Positions 12,004 through 20,852 are shown, numbered from the stretch's first letter. The stretch is 64,000 nt of DNA from Chelydra serpentina (GCA_037349315.1 JBAIAC010000068.1:18505001-18569000), one strand, 5' to 3'. Numbers and translations: made by a program. The notes: a model not told the origin generated them from the letters alone.

Positions 12004-14892
12004 CTAGGAGGCGGGGTCGGATTGTGATAAAGCAGAGTTTAGGACCGCCGAACCAAAAGCGGCGTCGTCTCTAGAATGTTGCACTATGGCATAGTGCGAG
12101 GCAAAAGTGTGTACTGACGACCATGTCGCGGCCCTACAAATCTCTTGGATAGGTATGTGTGCCAGGAAGGCAGACGACGAGGCCTGAGCTCGGGTAGAGT
12201 GGGCCGTAGTGTGCATGGTGGGGACACCTGCCAAGTCGTAGCATGTGCGGATGCACGAGGTGATCCATGACGAGATGCGCTGGGAAGAGACGGGAAGGCC
12301 TTTCATCCGGTCCGCCACGGCGATGAACAGCTGGGTTGATTTCCGGAACGGCTTTGTCCTCTCGATGTAGAAGGCGAGGGCTCTCCGGACATCCAAGGAA
12401 TGGAGTTGCTGCTCCTTCCTAGAGGCATGGGGCTTAGGATAAAAGACAGGTAGAAAAATGTCTTGGTTAATATGGAAGGCCGACACTACCTTGGGCAGGA
12501 AGGCCGGGTGTGGCCTGAGCTGTACTTTATCCTTATGGAACACCGTATAAGGTGGTTCCGAAGTAAGCGCTCTGAGCTCAGAGACGCGTCTAGCCGAGGT
12601 AATGGCTACTAGAAAGGCCGTTTTCCATGAGAGATACAGCATGGAGCAAGTGGCCATGGGCTCGAATGGGGCACCCATGAGCCTGGTAATGACTAGGTTG
12701 AGGTCCCATGTAGGGACCGGGCGGCGCACCAGCGGGTGTAGCCGTTCTAACCCCTTAAGGAACCTGGTAACCATGGGGTTGGAGAAAACAGAACCCGCCC
12801 CGTCCCAGGGGTGGAAAGCTGAAATTGCCGCTAGGTGGACTTTTAGCGACGAGAGAGCCAGACCCTGCTCCTTTAGTGAGAGGAGGTAGTCCAGGATGGT
12901 GTGAATTGGCACCTGCAGGGGGTTGAGACCCCGAGTGCCACACCACAGGGAAAAACGTTTCCACTTAGCTGAGTAGGTGGACCTGGTGGAGGGTTTCCTA
13001 CTGCTCAGCAGAACGTGCTGGACCGGGCTGGAACAACGTAGCTCCGACGGGTTCAGCCATGCAGCAGCCACGCCGTGAGGTGAAGGGACTGCAGGTCGGG
13101 ATGATGGAGCCTGCCGTGCTGCTGCGTGATCAGGTCCGGCCACAGCGGTAGAGGAATCGGGTCTGCCACGGATAGTTCCAGGAGCGTGGTATACCAGTGT
13201 TGCCTGGGCCACGCTGGAGCAATCAGGACTACTCGGGCCTTGTCCCTGCGTAGTTTGAGCAGGACTCTGTGGACCAGTGGAACTGGTGGGAAGGCATAGG
13301 CCAGGTGGTCCGTCCAAGGATGGAGAAAAGCGTCTGTCAGGGAGCCTGGGGAGCGACCCTGGAATGAGCAGAACACGTGGCATTTCCTGTTCTCGCGAGT
13401 CGCGAAGAGATCTATCTGGGGAAACCCCCACTTCTGGAAGACAGAGTGGATGACGTCCGGTCGGATGGACCACTCGTGAGTTTGAAAGGACCTGCTCAGG
13501 CGGTCCGCCAAGGTGTTCTGGACTCCTGGGAGAAACGAGGCTACCAGGTGAATGGAGCGGGCTATGCAAAAGTCCCAGAGCTGAGTTGCCTCTCGGCAGA
13601 GGGGGAGGGAGTGTGCCCCTCCCTGTCTGTTGATGTAATGCATGGCCGTCGTGTTGTCTGTAAGGATGGAGACACAACGGCCCTGTAAGTGTTGAGCGAA
13701 GGCTTGGCAGGCAAGACGTACCGCTCGAAGTTCTCTGACATTGATGTGTAATGTCAGCTCCTGTTCTGACCACAGGCCCTGCGTTTGGAAGTTCTGCAGG
13801 TGAGCCCCCCAGCCGAGGGATGATGCATCCGTAGTCAAGGCACGGGAAGGCTGAGGTGGATGAAAGGGAACACCTGACATCACATGTGCAGGGTCCAGCC
13901 ACCAGTTGAGGGAGGCTAGGACTTGCGGTGGGACCGTCAGAATCATATCGAGGTTGTCCCTGTGTGGCCGGTATGCGGAGGCCAGCCATGCTTGGAGGGG
14001 CCGTAGCCGTAACCTGGCGTGAGCTGTCACGAAGGTGCATGATGCCATATGACCCATGAGGCTGAGGCAGCAGCGGGCTGTTGAAGTTGGGAAGGCTTGG
14101 AGGCTGCGTATGGCGGCTGCAAGTGTTTGAAAGCGAGCCTCTGGGAGGAACACCCTGGCGAGGGTAGAGTCCAGTATTGCCCCTATGAAGTCTATTCTCT
14201 GTGTTGGCACCAAAGTGGACTTTTCTACGTTCAGTAGGAGGCCCAGACGGTTGAACATGTCCATGGCCTTGCGAATGTGAGACTGGACCTGGTTGGCGGA
14301 GTTGCCACGGATAAGCCAGTCGTCGAGGTAGGGGAATACCTGAACTCTTTGACGCTGAAGGGCGGCTGCTACCACTGCCATGCACTTCGTAAAGACCCTC
14401 GGTGCTGTTGAGAGGCCGAATGGCAGGACTGCGAACTGGAAGTGTCTCTGGCCCACTACGAAGCGCAGGAAGCGTCTGTGAGGTGGGTAGATGGCAATAT
14501 GGAAATACGCGTCCTTCATGTCGAGGGCGGCGTACCAGTCTCCCTGATCCATAGAGGGGATAATAGTGCCCAGGGAGAGCATACGGAATTTCAACTTTAC
14601 CATAAATTTGTTGAGACCCCGTAAGTCCAGGATAGGACGTAGCCCCCCCTTTGCCTTTGGGATTAGGAAATAACGGGAGTAGAATCCCTTGCCTCTGAGA
14701 TCTCTTGGGACCTCCTCCACCGCTCCTACAGTAAGGAGTTTGTGCACCTCCTGGATAAGGAGTCGCTCGTGAGAAGGATCCCTGAAGAGGGACGGGGTGG
14801 GAGGGTGGGATGAAGGCGGGGAGACGAACTGCAATCGGTATCCCCCCTGGACGGTATGTAAGACCCAGCGGTCCGTGGTGATATTTGACCAC
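12004..14892 (-). CDS. DIRS tyrosine recombinase (YR) reading frame
   Basis: The frame is open for 962 codons. The recognisable tyrosine recombinase is the C-terminal third, beginning around residue 625, just where the RT frame ends. It includes an N-terminal SAM-like DNA-binding part (TYSAKWKRFSLW). The catalytic tetrad follows in order: Arg in SARRVSEL (about 769), His and Arg in HSTRAQ (898 and 901) and Tyr in FASHYAI (934). It would integrate the circular DNA copy without a target duplication. The first ~600 codons run antiparallel in frame to the RT/RNase H gene and look like overprinting rather than a domain. The real start is therefore unknown: frameshift, reinitiation near the RT stop, or splicing are possible. 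No stop or indel breaks the recombinase domain. It ends at 12004, next to the internal complementary region. Confidence 0.88.
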   Translation of the reverse strand: MVKYHHGPLGLTYRPGGIPIAVRLPAFIPPSHPVPLQGSFSRATPYPGGAQTPYCRSGGGGPKRSQRQGILLPLFPNPKGKGGATSYPGLTGSQQIYGKVEIPYALPGHYYPLYGSGRLVRRPRHEGRVFPYCHLPTSQTLPALRSGPETLPVRSPAIRPLNSTEGLYEVHGSGSSRPSASKSSGIPLPRRLAYPWQLRQPGPVSHSQGHGHVQPSGPPTERRKVHFGANTENRLHRGNTGLYPRQGVPPRGSLSNTCSRHTQPPSLPNFNSPLLPQPHGSYGIMHLRDSSRQVTATAPPSMAGLRIPATQGQPRYDSDGPTASPSLPQLVAGPCTCDVRCSLSSTSAFPCLDYGCIIPRLGGSPAELPNAGPVVRTGADITHQCQRTSSGTSCLPSLRSTLTGPLCLHPYRQHDGHALHQQTGRGTLPPPLPRGNSALGLLHSPLHSPGSLVSPRSPEHLGGPPEQVLSNSRVVHPTGRHPLCLPEVGVSPDRSLRDSREQEMPRVLLIPGSLPRLPDRRFSPSLDGPPGLCLPTSSTGPQSPAQTTQGQGPSSPDCSSVAQATLVYHAPGTIRGRPDSSTAVAGPDHAAARQAPSSRPAVPSPHGVAAAWLNPSELRCSSPVQHVLLSSRKPSTRSTYSAKWKRFSLWCGTRGLNPLQVPIHTILDYLLSLKEQGLALSSLKVHLAAISAFHPWDGAGSVFSNPMVTRFLKGLERLHPLVRRPVPTWDLNLVITRLMGAPFEPMATCSMLYLSWKTAFLVAITSARRVSELRALTSEPPYTVFHKDKVQLRPHPAFLPKVVSAFHINQDIFLPVFYPKPHASRKEQQLHSLDVRRALAFYIERTKPFRKSTQLFIAVADRMKGLPVSSQRISSWITSCIRTCYDLAGVPTMHTTAHSTRAQASSSAFLAHIPIQEICRAATWSSVHTFASHYAIVQHSRDDAAFGSAVLNSALSQSDPAS

Positions 14893-15497
14893 GCCGGGGA
14901 GAAGGGGGAGAGGCGGTTCAGGAACAGGAGGACAGGATTGGTTGGGACTGGTACTCCGGCCTCGAGCGCCCCTTCAAAAATTTTGTTTGGGCCCCGACGA
15001 TGGCTTGTGGGGGCCCTGCCTCTGGCCGGTCTGTCGGCCGGGCTGCTGTCTCCTACCCCCTCGACCACGCGGCCTCCTGTAGAAGTCCTGTCGTGGTGCG
15101 GGAGGGAAGTAGGTGCGTCGTACGAAAGGCCGGAAGGGCCTGCGTTGCGTCGCGGGGGTATGCATCCCCAGCGTGCGGATGATGGTACGACCGTCTTTAA
15201 GGGTCTGCAGCTTCGGGTCGGTTTTTTCAGAAAACAGACCCTGCCCGTCAAAGGGTAGGTCCTGGATCGTATGCTGGACCTCTGCTGGGAGGGTGGAGGA
15301 TTGCAACCAGGAGATGCGCCGCATGGCGACTCCCGAGGCGATAGTCCTGGCAGCGGAGTCGGCGATGTCCAAAGAGGCCCGCAACGACGTCCTGGCCAGC
15401 TTTTTGCCCTCCTCCACGAAAGCCTTGTACTCCTGCCTGGACTCTGGAGGTATAAGTTCTTTGAATTTCTCCATAGAGACCCAGGTGTTATAGCCAT
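13053..15497 (-). CDS. DIRS reverse transcriptase / RNase H / methyltransferase-like protein
   Basis: This is an 814-codon frame. RT motifs: KAKGGLRPILDLRGLN (about 281-296), ALDMKDAYFHI with the first catalytic Asp (326), LPFGLSTAPRVFTK (358-371) and YLDDWL (390-395). RNase H acids: TTDAS (557), NVREL (589), LTDNTTA (614) and LADRLSR (665). Residues 680-810 (PQIDLFATREN and onward, VLIAPAWPRQHW) correspond to the Dam-like region that follows RNase H in DIRS elements. The first ~170 residues are low-complexity and overprint the gag C-terminus, so the ATG at 15497 is probably not the natural start. Authentic RT sequence seems to begin near residue 170. The frame has no stops. RT would copy the element's RNA, primed in a DIRS-specific manner, in cytoplasmic particles or the nucleus. 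Confidence 0.9.
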   Translation of the reverse strand: MAITPGSLWRNSKNLYLQSPGRSTRLSWRRAKSWPGRRCGPLWTSPTPLPGLSPRESPCGASPGCNPPPSQQRSSIRSRTYPLTGRVCFLKKPTRSCRPLKTVVPSSARWGCIPPRRNAGPSGLSYDAPTSLPHHDRTSTGGRVVEGVGDSSPADRPARGRAPTSHRRGPNKIFEGALEAGVPVPTNPVLLFLNRLSPFSPAWSNITTDRWVLHTVQGGYRLQFVSPPSSHPPTPSLFRDPSHERLLIQEVHKLLTVGAVEEVPRDLRGKGFYSRYFLIPKAKGGLRPILDLRGLNKFMVKLKFRMLSLGTIIPSMDQGDWYAALDMKDAYFHIAIYPPHRRFLRFVVGQRHFQFAVLPFGLSTAPRVFTKCMAVVAAALQRQRVQVFPYLDDWLIRGNSANQVQSHIRKAMDMFNRLGLLLNVEKSTLVPTQRIDFIGAILDSTLARVFLPEARFQTLAAAIRSLQAFPTSTARCCLSLMGHMASCTFVTAHARLRLRPLQAWLASAYRPHRDNLDMILTVPPQVLASLNWWLDPAHVMSGVPFHPPQPSRALTTDASSLGWGAHLQNFQTQGLWSEQELTLHINVRELRAVRLACQAFAQHLQGRCVSILTDNTTAMHYINRQGGAHSLPLCREATQLWDFCIARSIHLVASFLPGVQNTLADRLSRSFQTHEWSIRPDVIHSVFQKWGFPQIDLFATRENRKCHVFCSFQGRSPGSLTDAFLHPWTDHLAYAFPPVPLVHRVLLKLRRDKARVVLIAPAWPRQHWYTTLLELSVADPIPLPLWPDLITQQHGRLHHPDLQSLHLTAWLLHG

Positions 15498-15548
15498 AGC
15501 GGCTCAGGAGTGCCTGTTGGTTCGCCGCACGAAGCTGTAGGCCCCCCC
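14974..15548 (-). CDS. DIRS Gag C-terminal segment in the -1 frame
   Basis: The frame is open on the minus strand from upstream of 15548 to a stop at 14974. It encodes LQLRAANQQALLSRYGYN, then SRQEYKAFVEEGKKLA, a block ending in SGVAMRRISWLQ, PFDGQGLFSEKTD, LKDGRTIIRTLG, and a basic RG-rich tail (RRPRGRGGRRQQPGRQ). From memory of vertebrate DIRS elements, this follows directly after the RKIYSGG segment of Gag. Here it lies one frame back from the upstream gag frame. It also overlaps the N-terminal 170 codons of the RT frame. Either a one-base loss in the G7 run at 15542-15548 split gag, or gag is completed by frameshifting. Confidence 0.75.
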
Positions 15549-17693
15549 TGAGTAGATCTTCCTGCCAAACAAGTCTAGGCGCTTGGCGTCCTTTGACTTT
15601 GGGGCTGGGGCCTGTTGGCCATTCCTCTCCCTCTCGTTGACCGATTGGACCACCAGTGAACACGGAGGGGGGTGCGTGTATAGATACTGAAAGTCTCTCG
15701 GGGGTGCCATGTACTTTCTCTCTACCCCCCTGGCAGTGGGGGGTATTGAGGCTGGCGTCTGCCAGATGGATGTGGCGTTGGCCAGGATGGTGCGCACAAA
15801 TGGTAAGGCAACCCTAGTGGGGGCATCGGTCGTCAGGATGTCCACCACGGGGTCCTCCAGTTCAGGGACCTCCTCTATCTGGAGGTCCATGTTGAGGGCC
15901 AATCTGCGGAGCAGGTCTTGATGGTCCCTGAGATCGATGGGAGGGGGGCCGGATGATGATGCTCCTGCCACTGCCTCGTCAGGAGAGGAGGAGGAGGACA
16001 GGCCTTGGGCGAGCGGGTCCTCGACGGGTACCGCTTCGGAGCCCAGGACTGGGGGCTCCGGTTCTGTCTGCTCTACCTCTGGCGGAGGCCTGGAGACTGT
16101 AGCCTCTGGAGGTCGGGAGACTGTAGCCTCTGGTGCTCTACGCTCCAGAGTGGTCGAGGTGGGAGCTCTTGGTGGTACCCTCTGGGCTTCGTAGTAGGCC
16201 ATAGGGGTCCAGAATGGCCACCGCTCCTGAACCTGCCCGGTCTCTGGCAGGTGGCCCTGCTCACTGATGGTGCGGTCCTCAGCATAGAGGTCGCTGCCAG
16301 CTCTGGAAGAGCGGGATCCAGAGCGCGAAGGCCAGGGTGGGGCAGAGTAGCCATGCAGTGACGTCTGCGTGGCCAGGGTCTGCCTCCTTGATGGGGACCG
16401 GTGCCGGGATGGTATCCGGTGCCGGGAGTCAGATCGGTACCGGGATGGTGTCCGGTGCCGGGAGCCGGATCGGTACCGGGATGGCGTCCGGTGCCGGGAG
16501 CCGGATCGGCGTCGAGAGCCGGATCGGCGCCGGGATGGAGACCGGTGTCGAGAGCCGGATCGGAGACGAGACCTGGAGCGGTACCGGCGATGATCTCGGT
16601 ACCGTGACACAGATCTGGACCTGGATCGTCTCGGCGATCTGCGCGTCGACCGGCCGCGGGACTGGGAGCGGCGTCGAGAGTCAGGGTACCTCCGCGTGGA
16701 GGGGGACCTGGAGCGGTACCGCGAGTACGAACGGCGCCGAGATTGAGATCGGTGCCGGGACTGCGAGCGGTATCTTGGAGACGCCGGTGGCTGCTGGCTG
16801 GTCTCCGCCTGCGGCACCGGGTGGAAGATGGCCGGTTTGCCGCGTGAAGTAATGATCCGCACCGGCGGTACCGTAGACGGGGTCGGTGCCGGAGCGGTCA
16901 TCTGGATCAGGTCCCGTGCCGCTGCGAAGGTGTCCGGCGTGGACGGCAGCGTAAGCTCAACCACGGAGCGTGCCGGGGAGCTGGCGGCTACCGAGCTCAA
17001 CGGCCCTCGCGGGACCGGAGTTGTCTGTACCGGAGCCTGCAGAGGCTGACCTGCACTCAACGGCCTCTCGGGTGCCGGAGTTGGCAGGGCCGGCGCCGGT
17101 GTTGACGGCGGCGCCGGACTCAACGGCCTATGATGGGCCGGAGTAAGTGGCACGGAGACCACTGGCACCGAACTCAACGGTCCTTGCGGTACCGGAGCTG
17201 GCGGTGCGGGCGCCTCAACAGACCTAGGCAGATCTGGAGCTGGCTGCGCATGCAGCGGCGCCTTAGTCGGTCCTCCCGACTTCTTTGCTCTCGGGGACAG
17301 AGGGCGGCTCTGTGAGGTCCCAGGTAGAGAAGGACGGTGCCGGGGTTCTTTTCCGGAGCTCGGGCGTTCCGGTGCCGCAGACGTTGAGGCTGCCGGGGTC
17401 GGTGCCGGGGTACGATGCGGCGCCGACATCGGGCTAAGCGACGCCTCTAAAAGGAGCTGCTTTAAGCGAATGTCCCGCTCCTTTTTGGTCCGCGGCTTGA
17501 AGGACTTACAAATGCGGCACTTGTCCGGAAGGTGGGACTCCCCGAGGCACTTGAGACAGGAGGCGTGCGGATCTCCTGTGGGCATCGGCTTCTGGCATGC
17601 CGAGCAAGGTTTGAATCCCGGAGAGCCAGGCATTGGCCCGGTACCGGGGTGGGGATAAGGGAGGAGCCCCTTATCTCCAGCTACTATTGTCAC
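15504..17693 (-). CDS. DIRS Gag-like protein with zinc knuckle-like cluster and RS-rich region
   Basis: This is 729 codons from ATG at 17693. Residues 30-62 hold a Cys/His cluster (C-x2-C-x12-C-x2-C-x4-H-x4-C-x2-C) plus a basic helix (TKKERDIRLKQLLLEA) to about 83. Residues 90-300 are Pro/Ala/Ser-rich and disordered. Residues 306-440 are an Arg-Ser domain with a 12-residue repeat (RYRSGSRHRTPS). Residues 500-600 are acidic, and residues 605-715 (ELEDPVVDILTTD, YMAPPRDFQYLYTHP, DLFGRKIYSGG) look globular. The frame ends shortly after a G7 run at 15542-15548. Conserved Gag sequence then continues in the -1 frame to 14974, so the last 12 residues here are probably out-of-frame. Gag would coat the RNA. 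The RS region might interact with splicing or nuclear-transport factors, but that is inference. Confidence 0.85.
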   Translation of the reverse strand: MTIVAGDKGLLPYPHPGTGPMPGSPGFKPCSACQKPMPTGDPHASCLKCLGESHLPDKCRICKSFKPRTKKERDIRLKQLLLEASLSPMSAPHRTPAPTPAASTSAAPERPSSGKEPRHRPSLPGTSQSRPLSPRAKKSGGPTKAPLHAQPAPDLPRSVEAPAPPAPVPQGPLSSVPVVSVPLTPAHHRPLSPAPPSTPAPALPTPAPERPLSAGQPLQAPVQTTPVPRGPLSSVAASSPARSVVELTLPSTPDTFAAARDLIQMTAPAPTPSTVPPVRIITSRGKPAIFHPVPQAETSQQPPASPRYRSQSRHRSQSRRRSYSRYRSRSPSTRRYPDSRRRSQSRGRSTRRSPRRSRSRSVSRYRDHRRYRSRSRLRSGSRHRSPSRRRSGSRRRSGSRHRTPSRYRSGSRHRTPSRYRSDSRHRIPSRHRSPSRRQTLATQTSLHGYSAPPWPSRSGSRSSRAGSDLYAEDRTISEQGHLPETGQVQERWPFWTPMAYYEAQRVPPRAPTSTTLERRAPEATVSRPPEATVSRPPPEVEQTEPEPPVLGSEAVPVEDPLAQGLSSSSSPDEAVAGASSSGPPPIDLRDHQDLLRRLALNMDLQIEEVPELEDPVVDILTTDAPTRVALPFVRTILANATSIWQTPASIPPTARGVERKYMAPPRDFQYLYTHPPPCSLVVQSVNERERNGQQAPAPKSKDAKRLDLFGRKIYSGGAYSFVRRTNRHS
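16395..16790 (+). repeat. 36-bp tandem repeats encoding the Gag RS domain
   Basis: Between about 16395 and 16510 the unit GATCGGTACCGGGATGG plus TCCGGTGCCGGGAGCCG recurs with a 36-bp period. Degenerate versions continue to about 16790. The period is a multiple of three, so copy-number change preserves the gag frame and adds 12 residues per unit. Confidence 0.85.
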
Positions 17694-17831
17694 TAAGAAA
17701 GATAACTACTATCAACAACTATTAACAACTAATTAACAGTACTTAAACTATCTAAAAGATAAACGAGTGCTAATGAAGCTAGGGCTGTGGAGGTCAGCGA
17801 GCTGCTCTCCACTGTTCCAACGACCGACACG

Positions 17832-18003
17832 GGCGGTAAGAAGGAACTGAGAGGGCGATGGGCCGGCTGGGGTATATATCGGGACACCTAATGGCGCCAC
17901 TCCAGGGGGCGCCAGCCGGCCCACCGAGTGTTGCTAGGGTAAAAATCTTCCGACGATCGTGCACGCCGCGCGCGCACACCTAACTGGAATACATATGAGC
18001 AAG
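17832..18003 (-). repeat. DIRS right inverted terminal repeat (5' end of element)
   Basis: It is the inverse of 11685-11853. In this orientation it lies upstream of gag and contains GGGGTATATATCGGGACACC, a TATA-like motif (17872-17880) that could serve as promoter. Its outermost bases (GCAAGCACTCGAAGAAGAA) differ from the other end, as expected of DIRS. Confidence 0.9.
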
Positions 18004-18212
18004 CACTCGAAGAAGAACTAAAGTTTCATACAAACAAAATGAGAAAATAAGCAATTTTTCAGCAAGAGTGTGCCATGACACTTTTGTATTTTTATGTCTG
18101 ATTTTGTAAGCAAGTAGTTTTTAAGTGAGGTGAAACTTGGGGTATGCAAAACAAATCTGACTTCTGAAAGAGCTACAGTAGTCTGGAAAGGTTGAGAACC
18201 ACAGCTTTAGAG

Positions 18213-20379
18213 CTCTCAGGAAGGGAACGTGGTTTACTAGAATGGGCATAAGACTGAAAGCCAGGTTCTTCCCATTCTAATACCAGATCTACTCACTGTG
18301 AGGCCTTTGCCAAATCTCTTAATCCATGTTTCCCCAACTGTTAAAGAGAAATAAGGTTTAGGAAATTGAGGACAGTTAGTTAATGTTCATGAAGATCTCT
18401 GAAGATGTACAACGGTATGTAAATATTGTCCAAGTCAAATGAAAATGATCCTAAAATCCTTAAATTGAAGTCTTTTATTTTACTGACATCCTCTCCATTT
18501 CAGAATTACACAAATGCTAAAGTTAATCCTCTAAGGAGTATTCTTCACATAACCAACTCACTGCTATTTCTGTAATTATTTCCCTGTAAATGTTTCACCA
18601 GTGACATCTTCTGTTTTTGCAATCTGCATCATCCAGTCTCTAAGCAATTTTGTTAAATCTAGTTTAAGGAAATTTGATCACTAGATGTCTGGACCAAGAC
18701 TCTAAAATCATTAATATCAATAGCTAATTCAATTACCAAGAATGGAGTATGAGAATATTTTAAAACACAACTTCAGTTGCCAAATTGTACATTGGTATTG
18801 CAATAAGTCTTCAACAAGCAATATATAAGCGTTGTGTGCACTACAGTTAGGTTCTGTGGGATGAGCTATGGAAAGTCAACATGACTTTCTCTTAACCAAC
18901 TCACTGCTATTGTGATAGCAGTTAAATTTGTGATAGTGACAAAAAACATTACCTTGCTGTTTGTATGCTTAGTTGTTCCTTTTTAATAGAATTATTACAC
19001 AAAAACAAAATAACTATGCATTAACAATCTACAGAGTTTAATACCCTTTACAGACAGCAGCTTTTAAATGGCAAAATTAAAATTTACTTGAGTTTCATGT
19101 AATATTTTAATTAATTTGGTGCCACAGTTTTCCAGAGGCACATGTCAGAAACTGTTGTTTAGGTTTAGCAGTCATTTACTAAATTTCTTTTTGAAAGCAC
19201 AGAATTTAAACTTTGTACTACTGAAAAAGTTAATTTATTATGATGTGTACCACAGGTTTAACTTGGTTGGCAAAGATTACTTTTTGTTAACCCCAGTTCA
19301 TTGTAAATATCAAAACAGTTAATCCCTATAAAAATAACTAGTACTCAAATAAATTTAACACTTTAAATCTCACAGCCACTTCAGGTTCTCAGCTACCACA
19401 GTGATGGAAGACTTTACAGAAAGTCTAGACAAATTGAAGTACTAACAGTAATAAATTAATAGGTTGAAAAAATAATTTTAAAATCCCAGTCACTACACAC
19501 CTGCAAAGAAACATTTCTGAACAGGATTTGCATTCCTTTTAAATGTTAAAACTGCTATACAAAACAATTTGTTCAAACATCTATTAACCCTGATTATACA
19601 ACATGAGCAAATGGAAAACCAAACAACCCCCCAAAACTGCAATACCCTGTAAGGTCGCTTTGCTTGTAAAGCGAAAGTTATTTTAACAATGATAATTTTC
19701 AATTTATATAACACAACAGTTGGTTAAATAATTTTTAAATTAAAAAATGAACTATTCACCTTCACTGAATTAATAGTTTAAAATGAATTTGTGATTTAGG
19801 ATGAAGATTTGTCCTCCTTTTTCTTTTTAGACAAAATTATTAACAAAATGGTTCTCAAGTTTAATGTACTGCAGTACTAATCTGACATCTAAACTGAATA
19901 AGATAGAACAGCAAGGTTTTAAAATATAACATTTTCCTCTGGTACAAATAACAGTTTTCACATCAAAAATCTGTAAGTTAAGAAATTTGTTTTATGTGCT
20001 TGTGTCGGTTTAAAAGATATTTTTAATACATGAAGTTTATGAATACCAATTTTGACATGCACACAAACGACACAGTTGACATGCATACAAACTACACATT
20101 TAATTTAAGGCTGGGATGGAAAATCTTGTGCAAAGAAAAGGCCAATATTTTTGGCAATTTAAAGGTAAATACAATTTTTAAATTGTAAGCAGAAAAATAA
20201 GAGATTCTGTATATATTTTGCTTGTATCGTAAAACAGCCTTTTTATGGTCAAATATAGAATGTACAAAGTACAATGTATAGTGACCATATAAACCAGCCT
20301 GTGTGTGGAGCAGGAAGTAAAAAACCTTTATCATACCCTGCAGCATATGATATTTCACATGGAAGAGGAATGATTGTCA
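18213..20379. other. AT-rich non-coding stretch
   Basis: No recognisable gene or transposon. Short open frames such as 19116-19322 and 20092-20358 have no domain or convincing composition. Confidence 0.5.
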
Positions 20380-20432
20380 TATACGAGAGCTGTTTGCAAG
20401 AGGCCCAACTGCTCTAGACTTCCCAGTGGCTG

Positions 20433-20599
20433 AAGCAAACCCCTTCCCGAAGCTCCAGTCCTTTGAGTTCTCTGTTCACAGGTCACCTCTTCAGGGACAT
20501 GTGACAGTAGAAGCAAACAGACAGAAGGGCTTTGCAAGTGTTCCAAAAACCAATCACTCTTTACTTTAGCTAGCACAATACACACACAAATCTAAATGG
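20433..20599 (-). repeat. Inverted repeat A, left copy
   Basis: 167 bp from AAGCAAACCCCTTCCCGAAG to ACACACAAATCTAAATGG. The same sequence occurs in inverse orientation at 20851-21017 with no differences that I can see. Confidence 0.92.
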
Positions 20600-20757
20600 A
20601 AACACCTACCCTCACTTCTTTGTCTCAATTTCCTCACCACACAATTGTAAATTGGGCTTAGGTCAGAGTCCAATAAGTAGTCCAGGATCCTCACTCCTTC
20701 ATATGGCAACTAATCTGAATTATGGCATGTCTTTCCTCTGAGGCCAGTCTCCTTTGG

Positions 20758-20852
20758 AAGCGACAAAGAGTTCTGTGGCACCTTATAGACTAACAGATGT
20801 ATTGGAGCATAAGCTTTCGTGGGTGAATACCCACTTCTTCAGATGGCATACC
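20758..20852 (-). repeat. Inverted repeat B, left copy
   Basis: It begins GAAGCGACAAAGAGTTCTGT and ends CTTCAGATGGCATACC. It is the inverse of 21024-21118 with a handful of substitutions. The sequence itself is a dispersed repeat familiar from reptile genomes (GTGGGTGAATACCCAC hairpin, AAGGTGCCACAGAACTCTTT). I cannot name the family. Confidence 0.88.

Larger units (their letters stand above)
11641..18018 (-). mobile_element. DIRS-like tyrosine-recombinase retrotransposon, near full length
   Basis: This 6.4-kb element on the minus strand has the DIRS layout. It has inverted terminal repeats of about 170 bp, non-identical outermost ends, and an internal complementary region next to the 3' repeat that reproduces both ends in inverse order. 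Between them lie gag (17693 downward), RT/RNase H and tyrosine recombinase. There is no integrase, protease or direct LTR. It is far more GC- and CpG-rich than its AT-rich surroundings, and its two enzyme frames are free of stops, so insertion is probably fairly recent. Outer boundaries are accurate to a few bases. One likely lesion or recoding site is described under gag. Confidence 0.93.
11425..18204. mobile_element. hAT MITE split by the DIRS insertion
   Basis: The left end CAATGGCTCTCAACC (11425) and right end GGTTGAGAACCACAG (to 18204) are inverted matches. The flanking 8-mers TTTTAGAA (11417-11424) and CTTTAGAG (18205-18212) match at 6 of 8 bases. The MITE itself is only the two outer pieces, about 11425-11640 and 18019-18204. 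The rest is the inserted DIRS element. The MITE must therefore predate the DIRS insertion. Confidence 0.65.

Noticed and set aside
14797..15493. Plus-strand frames of 126-153 codons across the gag/RT overlap
   Set aside because: GC-rich antisense of two genuine minus-strand frames; no domain.
16005..16852. Long plus-strand open frames opposite DIRS gag (118 and 171 codons, Gly/Arg- and repeat-rich)
   Set aside because: They are the antisense shadow of the 36-bp RS-encoding repeats. Composition follows the repeat and no domain is present.
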